Below, piece after piece: positions 1 to 8,384 of a DNA stretch of 15,663 bases (position 1 is the first letter of the stretch; the number at the start of each line of letters is the position of its first letter). The stretch is from Verrucomicrobia bacterium UBA6015 (GTDB lineage Bacteria; Verrucomicrobiota; Kiritimatiellia; UBA8416), in the NCBI GenBank assembly GCA_002428045.1, contig DIZZ01000153.1:140-15802 (forward strand), read 5' to 3'. The notes under the pieces are model-generated. The model did no database searches. It was given only the letters and a program-made list of their open reading frames with translations, and had not been told where the DNA came from. The translations under genes were made by a program, and so were the position numbers.

Positions 1-222
1 CATCGAATCCTGGCACGGTTGGGCAGGCAAGATGTCCACATTCAGCCCGGCATCACGGTAATAGCCTTTTTCAAGTGCAGCGTAATAGCCGGCAAACTGG
101 AACTGATGTTGCCATTTCAACTGCAAGCGCACGTTCTCGGCAGCACCGGCAAGAACAGGGCTTAAGATAACCGTGGCGATCAATAGCACCGCCACCCATC
201 GACGCACGGCCGGGCGTGGCAT
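1..222 (-). CDS. NMT1/THI5-like substrate-binding protein, N-terminal part (cut by window edge)
   Basis: This open frame runs off the left edge, so only the first 74 codons are visible. After a basic start (MPRPAVRRW) comes a hydrophobic stretch ending in VLAGAAE, which reads as a signal peptide with cleavage near the AGA/A site. The mature part begins LQLKWQHQFQFAGYYAA, followed by EKGYYRDAGLNVDI. This is the typical opening of NMT1/THI5-like (ThiY-type) periplasmic binding domains. In many bacteria this form, with KWxHQFQFAGYY, is fused to PAS, histidine kinase or GGDEF modules, so the full protein may be a sensor rather than a transporter component; the window cannot decide. An in-frame ATG at 252 is a possible earlier start. 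ATG 222 is preferred because a promoter with -35 TTGACA would start transcription close to 252. The gene is divergent from the hybrid histidine kinase. Confidence 0.8.
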   Translation of the reverse strand, partial: MPRPAVRRWVAVLLIATVILSPVLAGAAENVRLQLKWQHQFQFAGYYAALEKGYYRDAGLNVDILPAQPCQDSM

Positions 223-258
223 TGAAAACTTCTGTATGGGTTCCGGTACCATGGGAAA

Positions 259-288
259 ACGATATGATCATTCAACCGGCATTGTCAA
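259..288 (-). promoter_or_regulatory. Candidate sigma70-type promoter for the substrate-binding protein gene
   Basis: On the minus strand a perfect -35 box TTGACA (288-283) is followed by an 18-nt spacer and TATCGT (264-259), a 4/6 match to the -10 consensus. Transcription would begin near 252, giving a leader of about 30 nt before ATG 222. The -35 box overlaps a direct repeat, suggesting regulation. Confidence 0.45.
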
Positions 289-292
289 CCGG
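272..292. repeat. Direct repeat TCAACCGG, period 13 bp
   Basis: Two identical 8-bp copies of TCAACCGG lie at 272-279 and 285-292, with starts 13 bp apart. On the minus strand the second copy includes part of the TTGACA -35 box. Tandem half-sites over a -35 box are a common arrangement for response-regulator or activator binding, so this may be an operator for the divergent gene pair. Confidence 0.4.
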
Positions 293-382
293 TAAAGGGA
301 AACGTCTGAAATTAAAGCAATCAAGGCAAACTTGGCTCTCCTTTCGGGATGAAGCCGAGGTTGCACTTTCCTTCGATAAAGC

Positions 383-410
383 TTGCCCCGCACGGACGGC
401 ATGGTATGCT
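383..410 (+). promoter_or_regulatory. Weak candidate promoter for the hybrid histidine kinase operon
   Basis: TTGCCC (383-388) is separated by 16 nt from TATGCT (405-410), which is preceded by TG one base upstream (an extended -10). Each box matches the sigma70 consensus at four of six positions. The start would fall near 417, inside a small inverted repeat (CAGCGTT 414-420, AACGCTG 428-434). The call rests on pattern alone. Confidence 0.25.
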
Positions 411-413
411 TGC

Positions 414-434
414 CAGCGTTCAAGATAAACGCTG
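414..434. repeat. Inverted repeat CAGCGTT / AACGCTG
   Basis: Seven-base perfect arms are separated by 7 nt (caagata). The repeat lies just downstream of the candidate promoter of the kinase gene and about 40 nt before its start codon, so it could be an operator or a leader hairpin. Confidence 0.3.
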
Positions 435-463
435 AATGTCAGGGTGCAGAGTCGCATGCGTTT

Positions 464-468
464 GGAGG
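464..468 (+). promoter_or_regulatory. Ribosome binding site that sets the kinase start
   Basis: GGAGG lies 4 nt before ATG 473 and 7 nt before ATG 476. This favours one of these two adjacent ATGs over the upstream in-frame ATG at 383, which would add 30 residues of non-membrane sequence before the first transmembrane segment and overlap the candidate promoter. Confidence 0.75.
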
Positions 469-472
469 TGAT

Positions 473-3361
473 ATGATGCCGGAACCATTCCTCAGCCTGA
501 AGCGGCCCCATTCATTGTTAAGCCGTATCCCGCTGACCTTCGTCCTGCTTGGCCTGGTCGTGGCCACCTTTGTCTTTTATGTCGTTTCCGAGCGCCGGAT
601 CGATACCGCCAATCGGCATCGACAAGCCTCCTTCCTTTTAGCGGATGAATTACGCCAGTCGTCCGACGACCTGACCCGCATGGTTAGGACCTATGTGGTC
701 ACGGGGAATCCGATCTACAAGCGCCACTTCCAGGAGATTCTCGATATCCGAGACGGCAAGAAACCGCGTCCGGTGGTGTATCAGGCCGTCTATTGGGATC
801 TAGTCGGCCCCGATGATGCCCGGCCACGCCCGGCAGACAAGGCCGTTCCGCTCCTGGCCCTAATGCAGCAGGCCGGATTCTCCGCGCAGGAATTCGCCAA
901 ACTGGCCGATGCCAAGGTCAATTCGGATGATCTCACCACGATCGAGTTCGCGGCGATGGCCCTGGTTGAAATGACGCATCCTCCAGTACCGGCTGATCGC
1001 GAACGCGCTATCGAAATGCTGCACGACGCCCGCTACTATGCGGCCAAAGCTGGCATCATGCGGCCGATGGCAGAGGCCATCGCGCTGTCTGACCAGCGGA
1101 CCCTGGCGGCGGTCAATATCGCGAGACATAAAGCCGCCGGGTTGCGGATCGCGTTCGTTGTCTTCGCGTCCTTGCTGGCCTGGCAACTGGTCACCCTGCG
1201 GCGGCGTGAAGTCGTGATCCTTGGCGGATCGGTCGAGAAGGTGCATGCGGAAATCGCAGACCTCAGGCGCGTTGGCGGTGCGCCATCCGATGCGGCACTC
1301 CCGGACGGAAAGGGTAGTATCCTGGCCGAGGTCTCGCGAACGAAGGCACTTCTCGCGGCGTTGGACGCCGAGCGCAAAACGACGGAGGGCTCGTTGCGCC
1401 AGTCCGACGATATTCTCAGGAATATGCAGATGGGATTGTATGTCTATGAGCTCGAAAACCTTGAGGATGACCACAGTTTGCGCATGGTGGCCGCCAATCC
1501 GGCCAGCGGAAAACTTAGCGGTGCTCCTCCCGAGGGACTGGTCGGAAAAACCATCGATGAGATTTTCCCCGCCCTGCGCGACACGGGTGTTCCTGAACGC
1601 TTTGCCAACATCGTGCGCACCGGCAAGTCGGGCGAGTTCGAGAATATCTACTACGGAGACGATCGGTTGCCGTCGGCCGCTTACATCTTCAAGGCATTCC
1701 CGCTGCCACTTCATCGTGTCGGGATCACTTTTGAAAACGTCACGGAAATGAAACAAACCCAGCATCGGCTGGCGCAAAGCGAGGCCCGTTTCCGGTCCAT
1801 CATTGCGGCGTCCAATACCGGTGCATGGGAATATGACAGGGACAAGGGGTACCTTTGGTGCAGCCCCGAATATTTCGCCATGCTGGGGCTTGATCTGGAC
1901 GACTATCCGATGGATGGCTCCGCCAATCTGTTGGAAAGCTGGATAGACCTGCTTCATCCTGATGACCGGGAACAGGCTTCCGCACATTTTTCAGCCTATC
2001 TAGAGGGAGGTTCCGTCGGCATGTATGAAAACCATTTCCGAATGAAACACCGGAACGGAAGCCTAGTATGGATCTGGTCACGGGGACAAACCCTGCGTGA
2101 CAGCGATGGAAACCTGACCAACCTTACGGTCGGAACCCATATCGATATCACCGAGCGGAAGAAAGTGGAGGCAGAGCGCCAGGAATTCGAGACGCGCCTG
2201 CACCAGACGCAGCGGCTCGAAAGCCTGGGGGTGCTCGCGGGCGGGATCGCCCACGATTTCAACAACATCCTGATGGCGATCATGGGGCATGCGGATCTCG
2301 CGCTCGACGAACTCTCGCCGCTTTCTCCAGGCAAGGCAAGTATCGCTGAAATCGTGGCCGCCTCCAAGCGTGCGGCCGAGTTGTGCGGCCAGATGCTGGC
2401 CTACGCGGGCAAGGGTAAAATCGAGCAGCGCAACATGTCGCTGGGTGGCCTTGTCGAGGAAACGCTCCACATGCTCAAGACGAGTATCTCGAAGAAGGCG
2501 ATCCTCAACCTGAATCTTGAGAAGTCGTTTCCCTCCATGTTCGGCGATCCGGCGCAGATCCGACAGATCCTGATGAATCTGGTCATCAATGCGTCCGATG
2601 CCATTGGCGAGCGAAGCGGTGTAATCACCATCTCCACCGGGGCTGTCGATTGCTCCGAGCAATATCTGGCAGGCAGCTATATTGTTCCGCCCGGCAAGCC
2701 GGCAACCTATGTTTACATTGAGGTGTCGGACACGGGCTGCGGAATGGACAAGACGACCCTTTCGCATATCTTTGAGCCGTTCTTCACGACCAAGTTCACC
2801 GGTCGTGGACTGGGCATGTCGGCGGTCATGGGTATTGTCAAGGCGCACGAGGGCGCATTGCGAGTCTATAGCGAGCCGGGCAAGGGAACGACCTTCAAGG
2901 TGATGTTCCCCGCCAACGAGATAATCGAAGATCGCGAGCCGGAGGCTGGCAGGATCGACGCGTGGCAGGGGACCGGCACGGTGCTCCTGGTGGATGACGA
3001 GGAGAGCATTCGCGCCATCAGTTCAAAACAGTTGCAGCGATTGGGGCTCGAGGTCCTGACGGCCGCAGATGGTCGGAAAGCCGTGGAACTCTTCCGTGAG
3101 CGAAGGTCGCAGATCGACCTTGTCCTGCTGGATTTGACGATGCCGCACATGAACGGGGAGGAAGCCTACCGGGAACTGCGGCAAATCGACCCGGATGTGC
3201 GTGTGATTCTTGCCAGTGGCTATTCTGAACACGATATTGCCGCGCAATTCGCCGGGAAGGGATTGGCCGGTTGCCTGCAAAAACCATACACATTGATGAA
3301 TCTGCGCTCGCTGTTGTCCAAGCTATTGCCGACGGGGGCGAAAATCACATGTGAGGGGTAA
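473..3361 (+). CDS. Hybrid sensor histidine kinase (two TM, two PAS, HisKA, HATPase, receiver)
   Basis: This is a 962-residue membrane sensor. TM1 lies at about 17-38 and TM2 at about 222-243. They flank an extracytoplasmic, mostly helical region containing ADELRQSSDDLTRMVRTYVV, a segment seen in many uncharacterised sensor kinases. A degenerate PAS domain (about 312-428) and a clear PAS/PAC domain (about 436-562, ending TERKK) follow. The HisKA motif GGIAHDFNN carries the phospho-accepting His594. The HATPase has an N box near 702 (NLVINASDAIGE), a G1 box DTGCGM from Asp753, the FEPFFTT motif and a GRGLGMS lid. The C-terminal receiver has Asp841/Asp842, phospho-acceptor Asp887 (LLDLTMP) and Lys937 (QKPYT). 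All catalytic residues are present. There is no DNA-binding output domain, so phosphate should pass to a separate phosphotransfer protein or regulator not seen here. The next gene starts 23 bp downstream with its own ribosome site, implying co-transcription with glycan enzymes. Confidence 0.93.
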   Translation: MMPEPFLSLKRPHSLLSRIPLTFVLLGLVVATFVFYVVSERRIDTANRHRQASFLLADELRQSSDDLTRMVRTYVVTGNPIYKRHFQEILDIRDGKKPRPVVYQAVYWDLVGPDDARPRPADKAVPLLALMQQAGFSAQEFAKLADAKVNSDDLTTIEFAAMALVEMTHPPVPADRERAIEMLHDARYYAAKAGIMRPMAEAIALSDQRTLAAVNIARHKAAGLRIAFVVFASLLAWQLVTLRRREVVILGGSVEKVHAEIADLRRVGGAPSDAALPDGKGSILAEVSRTKALLAALDAERKTTEGSLRQSDDILRNMQMGLYVYELENLEDDHSLRMVAANPASGKLSGAPPEGLVGKTIDEIFPALRDTGVPERFANIVRTGKSGEFENIYYGDDRLPSAAYIFKAFPLPLHRVGITFENVTEMKQTQHRLAQSEARFRSIIAASNTGAWEYDRDKGYLWCSPEYFAMLGLDLDDYPMDGSANLLESWIDLLHPDDREQASAHFSAYLEGGSVGMYENHFRMKHRNGSLVWIWSRGQTLRDSDGNLTNLTVGTHIDITERKKVEAERQEFETRLHQTQRLESLGVLAGGIAHDFNNILMAIMGHADLALDELSPLSPGKASIAEIVAASKRAAELCGQMLAYAGKGKIEQRNMSLGGLVEETLHMLKTSISKKAILNLNLEKSFPSMFGDPAQIRQILMNLVINASDAIGERSGVITISTGAVDCSEQYLAGSYIVPPGKPATYVYIEVSDTGCGMDKTTLSHIFEPFFTTKFTGRGLGMSAVMGIVKAHEGALRVYSEPGKGTTFKVMFPANEIIEDREPEAGRIDAWQGTGTVLLVDDEESIRAISSKQLQRLGLEVLTAADGRKAVELFRERRSQIDLVLLDLTMPHMNGEEAYRELRQIDPDVRVILASGYSEHDIAAQFAGKGLAGCLQKPYTLMNLRSLLSKLLPTGAKITCEG

Positions 3362-3384
3362 CAGGTATTCAGTGAAGGAGTGAT

Positions 3385-4827
3385 ATGGGAAAATGGGCAT
3401 TATGTCTGTGTGCGTTGGGTCAGTGGCTGCTTTCGGCAACGGCCGGTGAGATGAATCAAGACGTTTCGTATCAGCTCGCCCCCGGGCTGGCAGCACCGTT
3501 TGGCGATAACGGGGTGTTGCAGCAGAAGGTCAAGGTCCCGGTGTGGGGGTCGTCGCTTCCCGGGGCGACGGTGATTGTCACATTCAGCGGTCAGACGAAA
3601 TCCACACATGCCGATGAGAAGGGGGGCTGGCGGATCGAACTGGACCCGATGGATGCGCCCCGGCTGAAATCTGTCAATGATTCGCCCGTCGGCGAGACGA
3701 TGAAGATAGTCTGTGAGTTCGATGGACAGCGTGCGGTAAAAGAACTCACGAACCTGCTGGTTGGTGATGTCTGGATCTGCGCCGGTCAGTCCAACATGGC
3801 GGGGCGGGTCGGGAACAAGCGGATGCTCCACTGGCCGACCGATACGTTGGATCTGGCGAGCTATCCGGCGCTACGCAGGCTCGCTCAAGATGGTGATCCC
3901 TGGACCGTCTGTTCGCCTACGACAGCACCGGATTTCGGAAAGGTTGCTTTCTTTTTTGCCCGTCGCCTGCAGCAGGACGCACTCGTGCCCATCGGGTTGA
4001 TCCGCAAGGCGGTCGGTGGCTCCTCCATTGAATCGTGGCTGAACAAGGCCCCCTACGAGGTAGGCGGCAACTATACGCGGCTCATGCAGCCGATCGTGGG
4101 TTATGGCATCAAGGGGGCCATCTGGTATCAGGGCGAAAGCAATGCAAAGGATGGGCGCGGCTACCAGCCGAAGCTCGAAGCGTTGATCACGGGCTGGCGC
4201 GAAGCGTGGGGGATGGGGGACTTTCCATTCTACTATGTGCAGTTGCCTGGGATCGGGCAGTCACTGATGGAAGATCCCGCCATGGGTGATGGTCGCGCGG
4301 AAATCCGGCAGGCCTGTGTTGAAGCCCTCGCGCTGCCCAATACCGGATTGGTGGTGACGATCGACGTTGGTGCAACGGGGGAGCATCCTCCGAACAAGGT
4401 TGACACGGGTGACCGGCTTGCGCGTGCCGTGCTACGCAACGTCTATGGATTCAAGGCGGTTGGCGTGTCTCCGCTGTACAAGACACACAGGGTTGAGGGG
4501 CGTGTCATCCGTGTGAGCTTTAGCGATGCCGAGGGCGGTCTGATGCTGGCACAGAAGCAGGGGCCGCTCGACTTGCAGCCGCCGACCCCGACGCCCGATG
4601 CGACGCTGGGCTGGCTCTCCATGCAGGATGAGGACGGAACATGGCATTGGGCCAGCGGAGCCATTGATGGGGCGGAGCTGATCGTCTCTAGCGATGCGGT
4701 CGCGAAACCTCAAGCCGTACGCTACGCCTACACAATACATCCAACCGGTCCGCTGCTCTATAGCAAAGAGGGGCTTCCTGTCGGTCCGTTCAGCACCATC
4801 GGGTATGGCCCGTATATCGGAGAATAG
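3385..4827 (+). CDS. Secreted sialate O-acetylesterase-like SGNH esterase
   Basis: This is a 480-residue protein with a signal peptide (about 1-21, cleavage likely after SATA). It belongs to the SASA/sialate O-acetylesterase family of SGNH hydrolases, which remove acetyl esters from sugars. Visible signatures are the early VLQQKVKVPVWG segment leading a small beta domain, GDVWICAGQSNM with nucleophile Ser136, GGSSIESWL, the oxyanion-type block IWYQGESN (247-253), and D327-VGATGE-H334-P, the Asp/His part of the active site. Length is normal. Family members act on sialic acids but also on acetylated xylo-oligosaccharides and other glycans, so the substrate is not fixed by sequence; an acetylated xyloside would fit the alpha-xylosidase downstream (inference). 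The ribosome site AAGGAG (3375-3380) lies 4 nt before ATG. The gene sits 23 bp after the kinase, and its stop codon touches the next gene's ribosome site. Confidence 0.88.
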   Translation: MGKWALCLCALGQWLLSATAGEMNQDVSYQLAPGLAAPFGDNGVLQQKVKVPVWGSSLPGATVIVTFSGQTKSTHADEKGGWRIELDPMDAPRLKSVNDSPVGETMKIVCEFDGQRAVKELTNLLVGDVWICAGQSNMAGRVGNKRMLHWPTDTLDLASYPALRRLAQDGDPWTVCSPTTAPDFGKVAFFFARRLQQDALVPIGLIRKAVGGSSIESWLNKAPYEVGGNYTRLMQPIVGYGIKGAIWYQGESNAKDGRGYQPKLEALITGWREAWGMGDFPFYYVQLPGIGQSLMEDPAMGDGRAEIRQACVEALALPNTGLVVTIDVGATGEHPPNKVDTGDRLARAVLRNVYGFKAVGVSPLYKTHRVEGRVIRVSFSDAEGGLMLAQKQGPLDLQPPTPTPDATLGWLSMQDEDGTWHWASGAIDGAELIVSSDAVAKPQAVRYAYTIHPTGPLLYSKEGLPVGPFSTIGYGPYIGE

Positions 4828-4838
4828 GAGTTTATACC

Positions 4839-5927
4839 ATGGCGATGACCAAGCGAGATGTCATAAAAACCTTGTTGGCGAAGCAACTGCCTGATCGCGT
4901 CGGCCTGAACGAGCATTTCTGGCCGCATATTATCCCGAACGCATGGCGCGAGCAGGGGATGCCGGAAAAGACTGCTTTCGAGCAACGCTTCAACCTGGAT
5001 ATTCGCTCAATTGCCTGGTTCGCCGCCCCCGGGCCACGCCCCGACCTTGCCACGATCGTTGAAGAATCGGACGCTTGGATTGTCCGGCGTGATGGCTGGG
5101 GCGCGGCGACCAAGACGTGGAAACACAAGGCGGGCACACCGGAACATGTGGGGTTCTCGATGACCACGCCCGAGATCTGGCAGCGCGATTTCCGCGATGC
5201 CTTCACGGCGATTTCTGTTCGCAACCATGTGGATGTTGTGGCGATGAAGCAACGATACACGGCCGCGATGGCTGGCGACGCGTTTATCACCTACGGATCA
5301 CTGTTCGTCTTCGAGGAGCTGCGCAAGGTCATGGGAGATATCACCATGCTTGAGTCATTACTGCTTGAACCGGAGTGGATCCATGATTTCTGCGATCTGG
5401 TCACGACCAAGTACATGGAATATTTCGAACTGCTTTTCAGCGAGGTGGGATTACCCGACGGCGTGCATATCTATGATGACCTGGGGTACACCGCTGCTCC
5501 GTTTGCATCCCCGACCTGTCATCGGGAATTGATCCATCCCTATCACAAGCGGCTGTTCGGCATGTTCAAGGATTATAACCTGCCGATCATCCTTCACACC
5601 TGTGGAGACTTCCGTCCGCATCTGGATTGCATTATCGAATCCGGTGTCGATTGTATCCAGGCCATGGAGGCCAAGACCGGCATGAACGTGGTGACGCTGG
5701 CCGAAACGCTCAAGGATAAGCTCTGCTTCATGGGCAATATCGATATACGGGTACTGGAGACGGGGAATCGGGACAAGATCAGGCAGGAGTGCCTCGGCAA
5801 GCTCAACGGCATGAAGGCTCTCCGCGCCCCGTATGTGTACATGTCGGATCACTCGATCCCGCCCACGGTCAAGCTGGCGGATTACGAGTATATGCTGGAT
5901 CTGTTCTGGGCCAACTGCAGGTATTAG
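4839..5927 (+). CDS. Uroporphyrinogen decarboxylase-fold (MtaA/UroD-like) protein
   Basis: This is a 362-residue cytoplasmic protein of the UroD superfamily. This superfamily contains heme-pathway HemE and the zinc-dependent corrinoid methyltransferases such as MtaA. The C-terminal half shows the barrel motifs of the methyltransferase-like branch: HIYDDLGY near 211, IILHTCGDFRPHLD with His253 and Cys255 placed like the zinc ligands of MtaA, and CFMGNIDIRVLETG. It does not look like canonical HemE, and no heme genes are nearby. Such proteins are abundant in Lentisphaerota and related bacteria near sugar genes, with unknown substrates. AGGAG (4826-4830) overlaps the previous stop codon and lies 8 nt before ATG; a second ATG two codons later is also possible. 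Its place between an esterase and an alpha-xylosidase suggests a role in using a modified, perhaps methylated, sugar, but no corrinoid protein is visible. Family call is strong; function is open. Confidence 0.82.
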   Translation: MAMTKRDVIKTLLAKQLPDRVGLNEHFWPHIIPNAWREQGMPEKTAFEQRFNLDIRSIAWFAAPGPRPDLATIVEESDAWIVRRDGWGAATKTWKHKAGTPEHVGFSMTTPEIWQRDFRDAFTAISVRNHVDVVAMKQRYTAAMAGDAFITYGSLFVFEELRKVMGDITMLESLLLEPEWIHDFCDLVTTKYMEYFELLFSEVGLPDGVHIYDDLGYTAAPFASPTCHRELIHPYHKRLFGMFKDYNLPIILHTCGDFRPHLDCIIESGVDCIQAMEAKTGMNVVTLAETLKDKLCFMGNIDIRVLETGNRDKIRQECLGKLNGMKALRAPYVYMSDHSIPPTVKLADYEYMLDLFWANCRY

Positions 5928-5951
5928 GTCATTGAGGCACGTGCAGGACCC

Positions 5952-5985
5952 CTCATGGTGTCCGCTTGAAGCCGGGCACCACGAG
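5952..5985 (+). terminator. Intra-operon hairpin (weak terminator or mRNA-processing stem)
   Basis: In the 95-bp gap before the GH31 gene, CTC-A-TGGTG-T-CCG (5952-5964) pairs with CGG-G-CACCA-C-GAG (5973-5985). This gives eleven Watson-Crick pairs, one G-U pair and one mismatch, with an 8-nt loop. Four T follow at 5989-5992, which is short for an efficient terminator. It could attenuate transcription or stabilise the mRNA ends, giving the upstream and downstream genes different expression. Confidence 0.45.
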
Positions 5986-6022
5986 AGGTTTTGCAAGAGC
6001 TGAATGATACGGGAGGTGAAAA

Positions 6023-8344
6023 ATGAAATTTACCGAGGGTCGCTGGCGGCTGCGAAAAGGGGTCGAGGCGAATCATCCGGCTGAAATCTTTGAAATCGAG
6101 GCGACGGAGCACACGGTCGATATCTTTGCGCCCGTGCGTCCGATAACGTTTTGCGGTGATACGCTCAACAACCCCATGATCAGCGTGCATTTTTCATCGC
6201 CAATGGACGGGGTCATCCGCGTCCGGATCGACCATTTCAAGGGCGTGGACACCGCTGGCCCTGAATTCCCGTTGGCGGACATGGCCCCGGACGTGTCCAT
6301 CCAGGATGGCGAGGAGGCTTGCATCATGGCGAGCGGGGTGCTCTCTGCCCATATTCGCAAGCAGGGCGAATGGCAGATCGAGTACCGGGCGGGCGGGCAA
6401 CGCCTGACCGCATCCGGTTTCAGGGCAATGGGCTATATGCGCGAAGCGGATGGCCGCGCCTTCATGAAGGAGGAGTTGGACATCGGCGTGGGTGAGTGTA
6501 TCTACGGACTTGGCGAGCGGTTTACCCCGTTTGTCAGAAATGGCCAGGTCGTTGATACCTGGAATGATGACGGCGGTACCTCAAGCGAACGTTCCTACAA
6601 GAATATCCCCTTCTATCTCAGTAGCAGGGGATATGGGGTATTTGTCAATCATCCCGAAAGCGTGTCGTTTGAGGTCGGCACCGAAAAAGTTGAGCGCGTC
6701 GGCTTCTCCGTCCCTGGCGAATCGCTGGAGTACCTTGTGATTGCCGGGCCGACGCCGCGGGATATCCTGAACCGCTACACCGCGCTGACCGGGCGGCCCG
6801 GGCTGCCTCCTGCCTGGAGTTTCGGGCTTTGGTTGACATCCTCTTTCCAGACCCGGTATGACGAGGAAACCGTGACGGGCTTTATCCGCGGAATGGCTGA
6901 ACGGGATGTCCCTCTGCATGTCTTCCATTTTGATTGCTTCTGGATGAAGGCTTTTCATTGGATCGATCTGGAATGGGATGCCAATGTTTACCCGGATCCG
7001 GCGGGCATGCTCAAGCGGATCAAGGCCATGGGGGTAAAGATCTGCGTATGGATAAACTCCTACGTCGCGCAACGATCCGCCATGTTCAAGGAGGGGATGG
7101 AAAACGGCTACTTGCTCAAGCGGCCGGATGGAGGGGTGTTCCAGCACAACCGGTGGCAGGCCGGTATGGCATTGGTGGACTTTACCAATCCGGAGGCCTG
7201 CAGATGGTATAAGGCTAAGCTTGCGCGACTCGTTGACATGGGGGTTGACTGCTTCAAAACCGATTTCGGGGAAGAAATTCCGGTGGATGTGGTCTACCAC
7301 GATGGGTCTGATCCGCAGAAGATGCATAATTACTACACGCAGCTTTACAACCGGACCGTTTTTGAGGTGCTTGAGGAGAAGCTCGGGGTCGGCCAGGCGG
7401 TGCTGTTTGCCCGATCCGCGACCGTTGGGGGCCAGTCCTACCCGGTGCATTGGGGGGGAGACTGCACCGCCAAGTATGAATCCATGGCTGAGAGTTTGCG
7501 GGGCGGGTTGTCGCTGGGACTGTCGGGATTCGGCTTCTGGAGCCACGATATGGGCGGATTCGAAAGCACGGCATCGCCGGATGTATATAAGCGCTGGGTT
7601 GCGTTCGGATGCCTGTCATCGCACAGCCGGTTGCATGGCAGCACGACCTACCGGGTCCCCTGGCTTTATGACGAGGAGTCTGTCGATGTCTTGCGCGCCT
7701 TCATCAAGTTGAAGTGCCGCCTGATGCCGTACCTTTTCCAGAAGGCGGTCGAGGCGCATCAGTACGGATGGCCAGTGATGCGGGCGATGTGCTTTGAGTT
7801 TTCCGGCGATCCCGGCTGCACCATGCTTGACCGGCAGTACATGCTGGGCGAGGCATTGCTGGTGGCCCCGGTGATGGATCCGGATGGCTGGGTGGATTAT
7901 TATCTACCCGAGGGCCGTTGGACCGATTTCGTGAGCGGAGAAGAAAAAACGGGCGGACGCTGGCTCAGAGAGCACTACACGTATATGGGGTTGCCCTTGT
8001 TGGCACGGGAGAATACGGTCATCCCCGTCGGCATGATCGATGACCGGGCCGATTATGAGCTGGCGGAAAGGGTCACGTTCCATGCATTTCATATCGCGGA
8101 CGGGGCATCGCTGGAAACGACGGTCCCCGATCAGGCAGGTTGCCCCGCGACCGTTCTCGAAATCACGCGCAGGGGGTGTGAACTCCGGATCGGCACCCGT
8201 CTTTGCGGTGGTCCTTGGCAGCTACTGCTGCGAGGCCTGGGCGGATGTGCGGCGGTAGCCGGTGCCAATTCCAGTAAAACGTCGCAAGGATTGTTAATCA
8301 CGCCGGATACACCCGGGGCGGTGATTGCTCTCACGCTCACGTAA
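6023..8344 (+). CDS. yicI: Alpha-xylosidase, glycoside hydrolase family 31 (YicI type)
   Basis: This 773-residue enzyme is collinear with Escherichia coli YicI (772 residues), a cytoplasmic alpha-xylosidase that releases xylose from alpha-xylosides such as isoprimeverose. Visible landmarks keep a constant offset of two residues from YicI: LHVFHFDCFWMKAF with Cys305/Phe306, matching the residues that shape the xylose pocket; MGVDCFKTDFGE with nucleophile Asp414; and PVHWGGDC with acid/base Asp480. The segment from SMAESLRGGLS to SRLHGS (about 490-540) is also YicI-like. The N-terminal beta domain opens MKFTEGRWRL. There is no signal peptide, so it is expected in the cytoplasm. The strong ribosome site GGGAGG (6011-6016) lies 6 nt before ATG. 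The C-terminal 90 residues or so diverge more. Its likely natural substrate is an imported xyloglucan-like or other alpha-xyloside oligosaccharide (inference). Confidence 0.95.
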   Translation: MKFTEGRWRLRKGVEANHPAEIFEIEATEHTVDIFAPVRPITFCGDTLNNPMISVHFSSPMDGVIRVRIDHFKGVDTAGPEFPLADMAPDVSIQDGEEACIMASGVLSAHIRKQGEWQIEYRAGGQRLTASGFRAMGYMREADGRAFMKEELDIGVGECIYGLGERFTPFVRNGQVVDTWNDDGGTSSERSYKNIPFYLSSRGYGVFVNHPESVSFEVGTEKVERVGFSVPGESLEYLVIAGPTPRDILNRYTALTGRPGLPPAWSFGLWLTSSFQTRYDEETVTGFIRGMAERDVPLHVFHFDCFWMKAFHWIDLEWDANVYPDPAGMLKRIKAMGVKICVWINSYVAQRSAMFKEGMENGYLLKRPDGGVFQHNRWQAGMALVDFTNPEACRWYKAKLARLVDMGVDCFKTDFGEEIPVDVVYHDGSDPQKMHNYYTQLYNRTVFEVLEEKLGVGQAVLFARSATVGGQSYPVHWGGDCTAKYESMAESLRGGLSLGLSGFGFWSHDMGGFESTASPDVYKRWVAFGCLSSHSRLHGSTTYRVPWLYDEESVDVLRAFIKLKCRLMPYLFQKAVEAHQYGWPVMRAMCFEFSGDPGCTMLDRQYMLGEALLVAPVMDPDGWVDYYLPEGRWTDFVSGEEKTGGRWLREHYTYMGLPLLARENTVIPVGMIDDRADYELAERVTFHAFHIADGASLETTVPDQAGCPATVLEITRRGCELRIGTRLCGGPWQLLLRGLGGCAAVAGANSSKTSQGLLITPDTPGAVIALTLT

Positions 8345-8384
8345 TGACGATACCGTGTCGGATAAATGCCTCTCGGGGTTGTTC

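Noticed and set aside
383..472. Upstream ATG extension of the hybrid kinase by 30 residues
   Set aside because: No ribosome site precedes 383, and GGAGG at 464-468 marks ATG 473 or 476 as the start, directly before the first transmembrane segment.
860..1987. 375-codon minus-strand open frame opposite the histidine kinase
   Set aside because: The plus strand encodes a full hybrid kinase with all motifs here; the minus frame has no family pattern and is a by-product of GC-rich codon use.
6581..7546. 321-codon minus-strand open frame opposite the GH31 gene
   Set aside because: It lies opposite the highly conserved catalytic barrel of the alpha-xylosidase and shows no recognisable domain.
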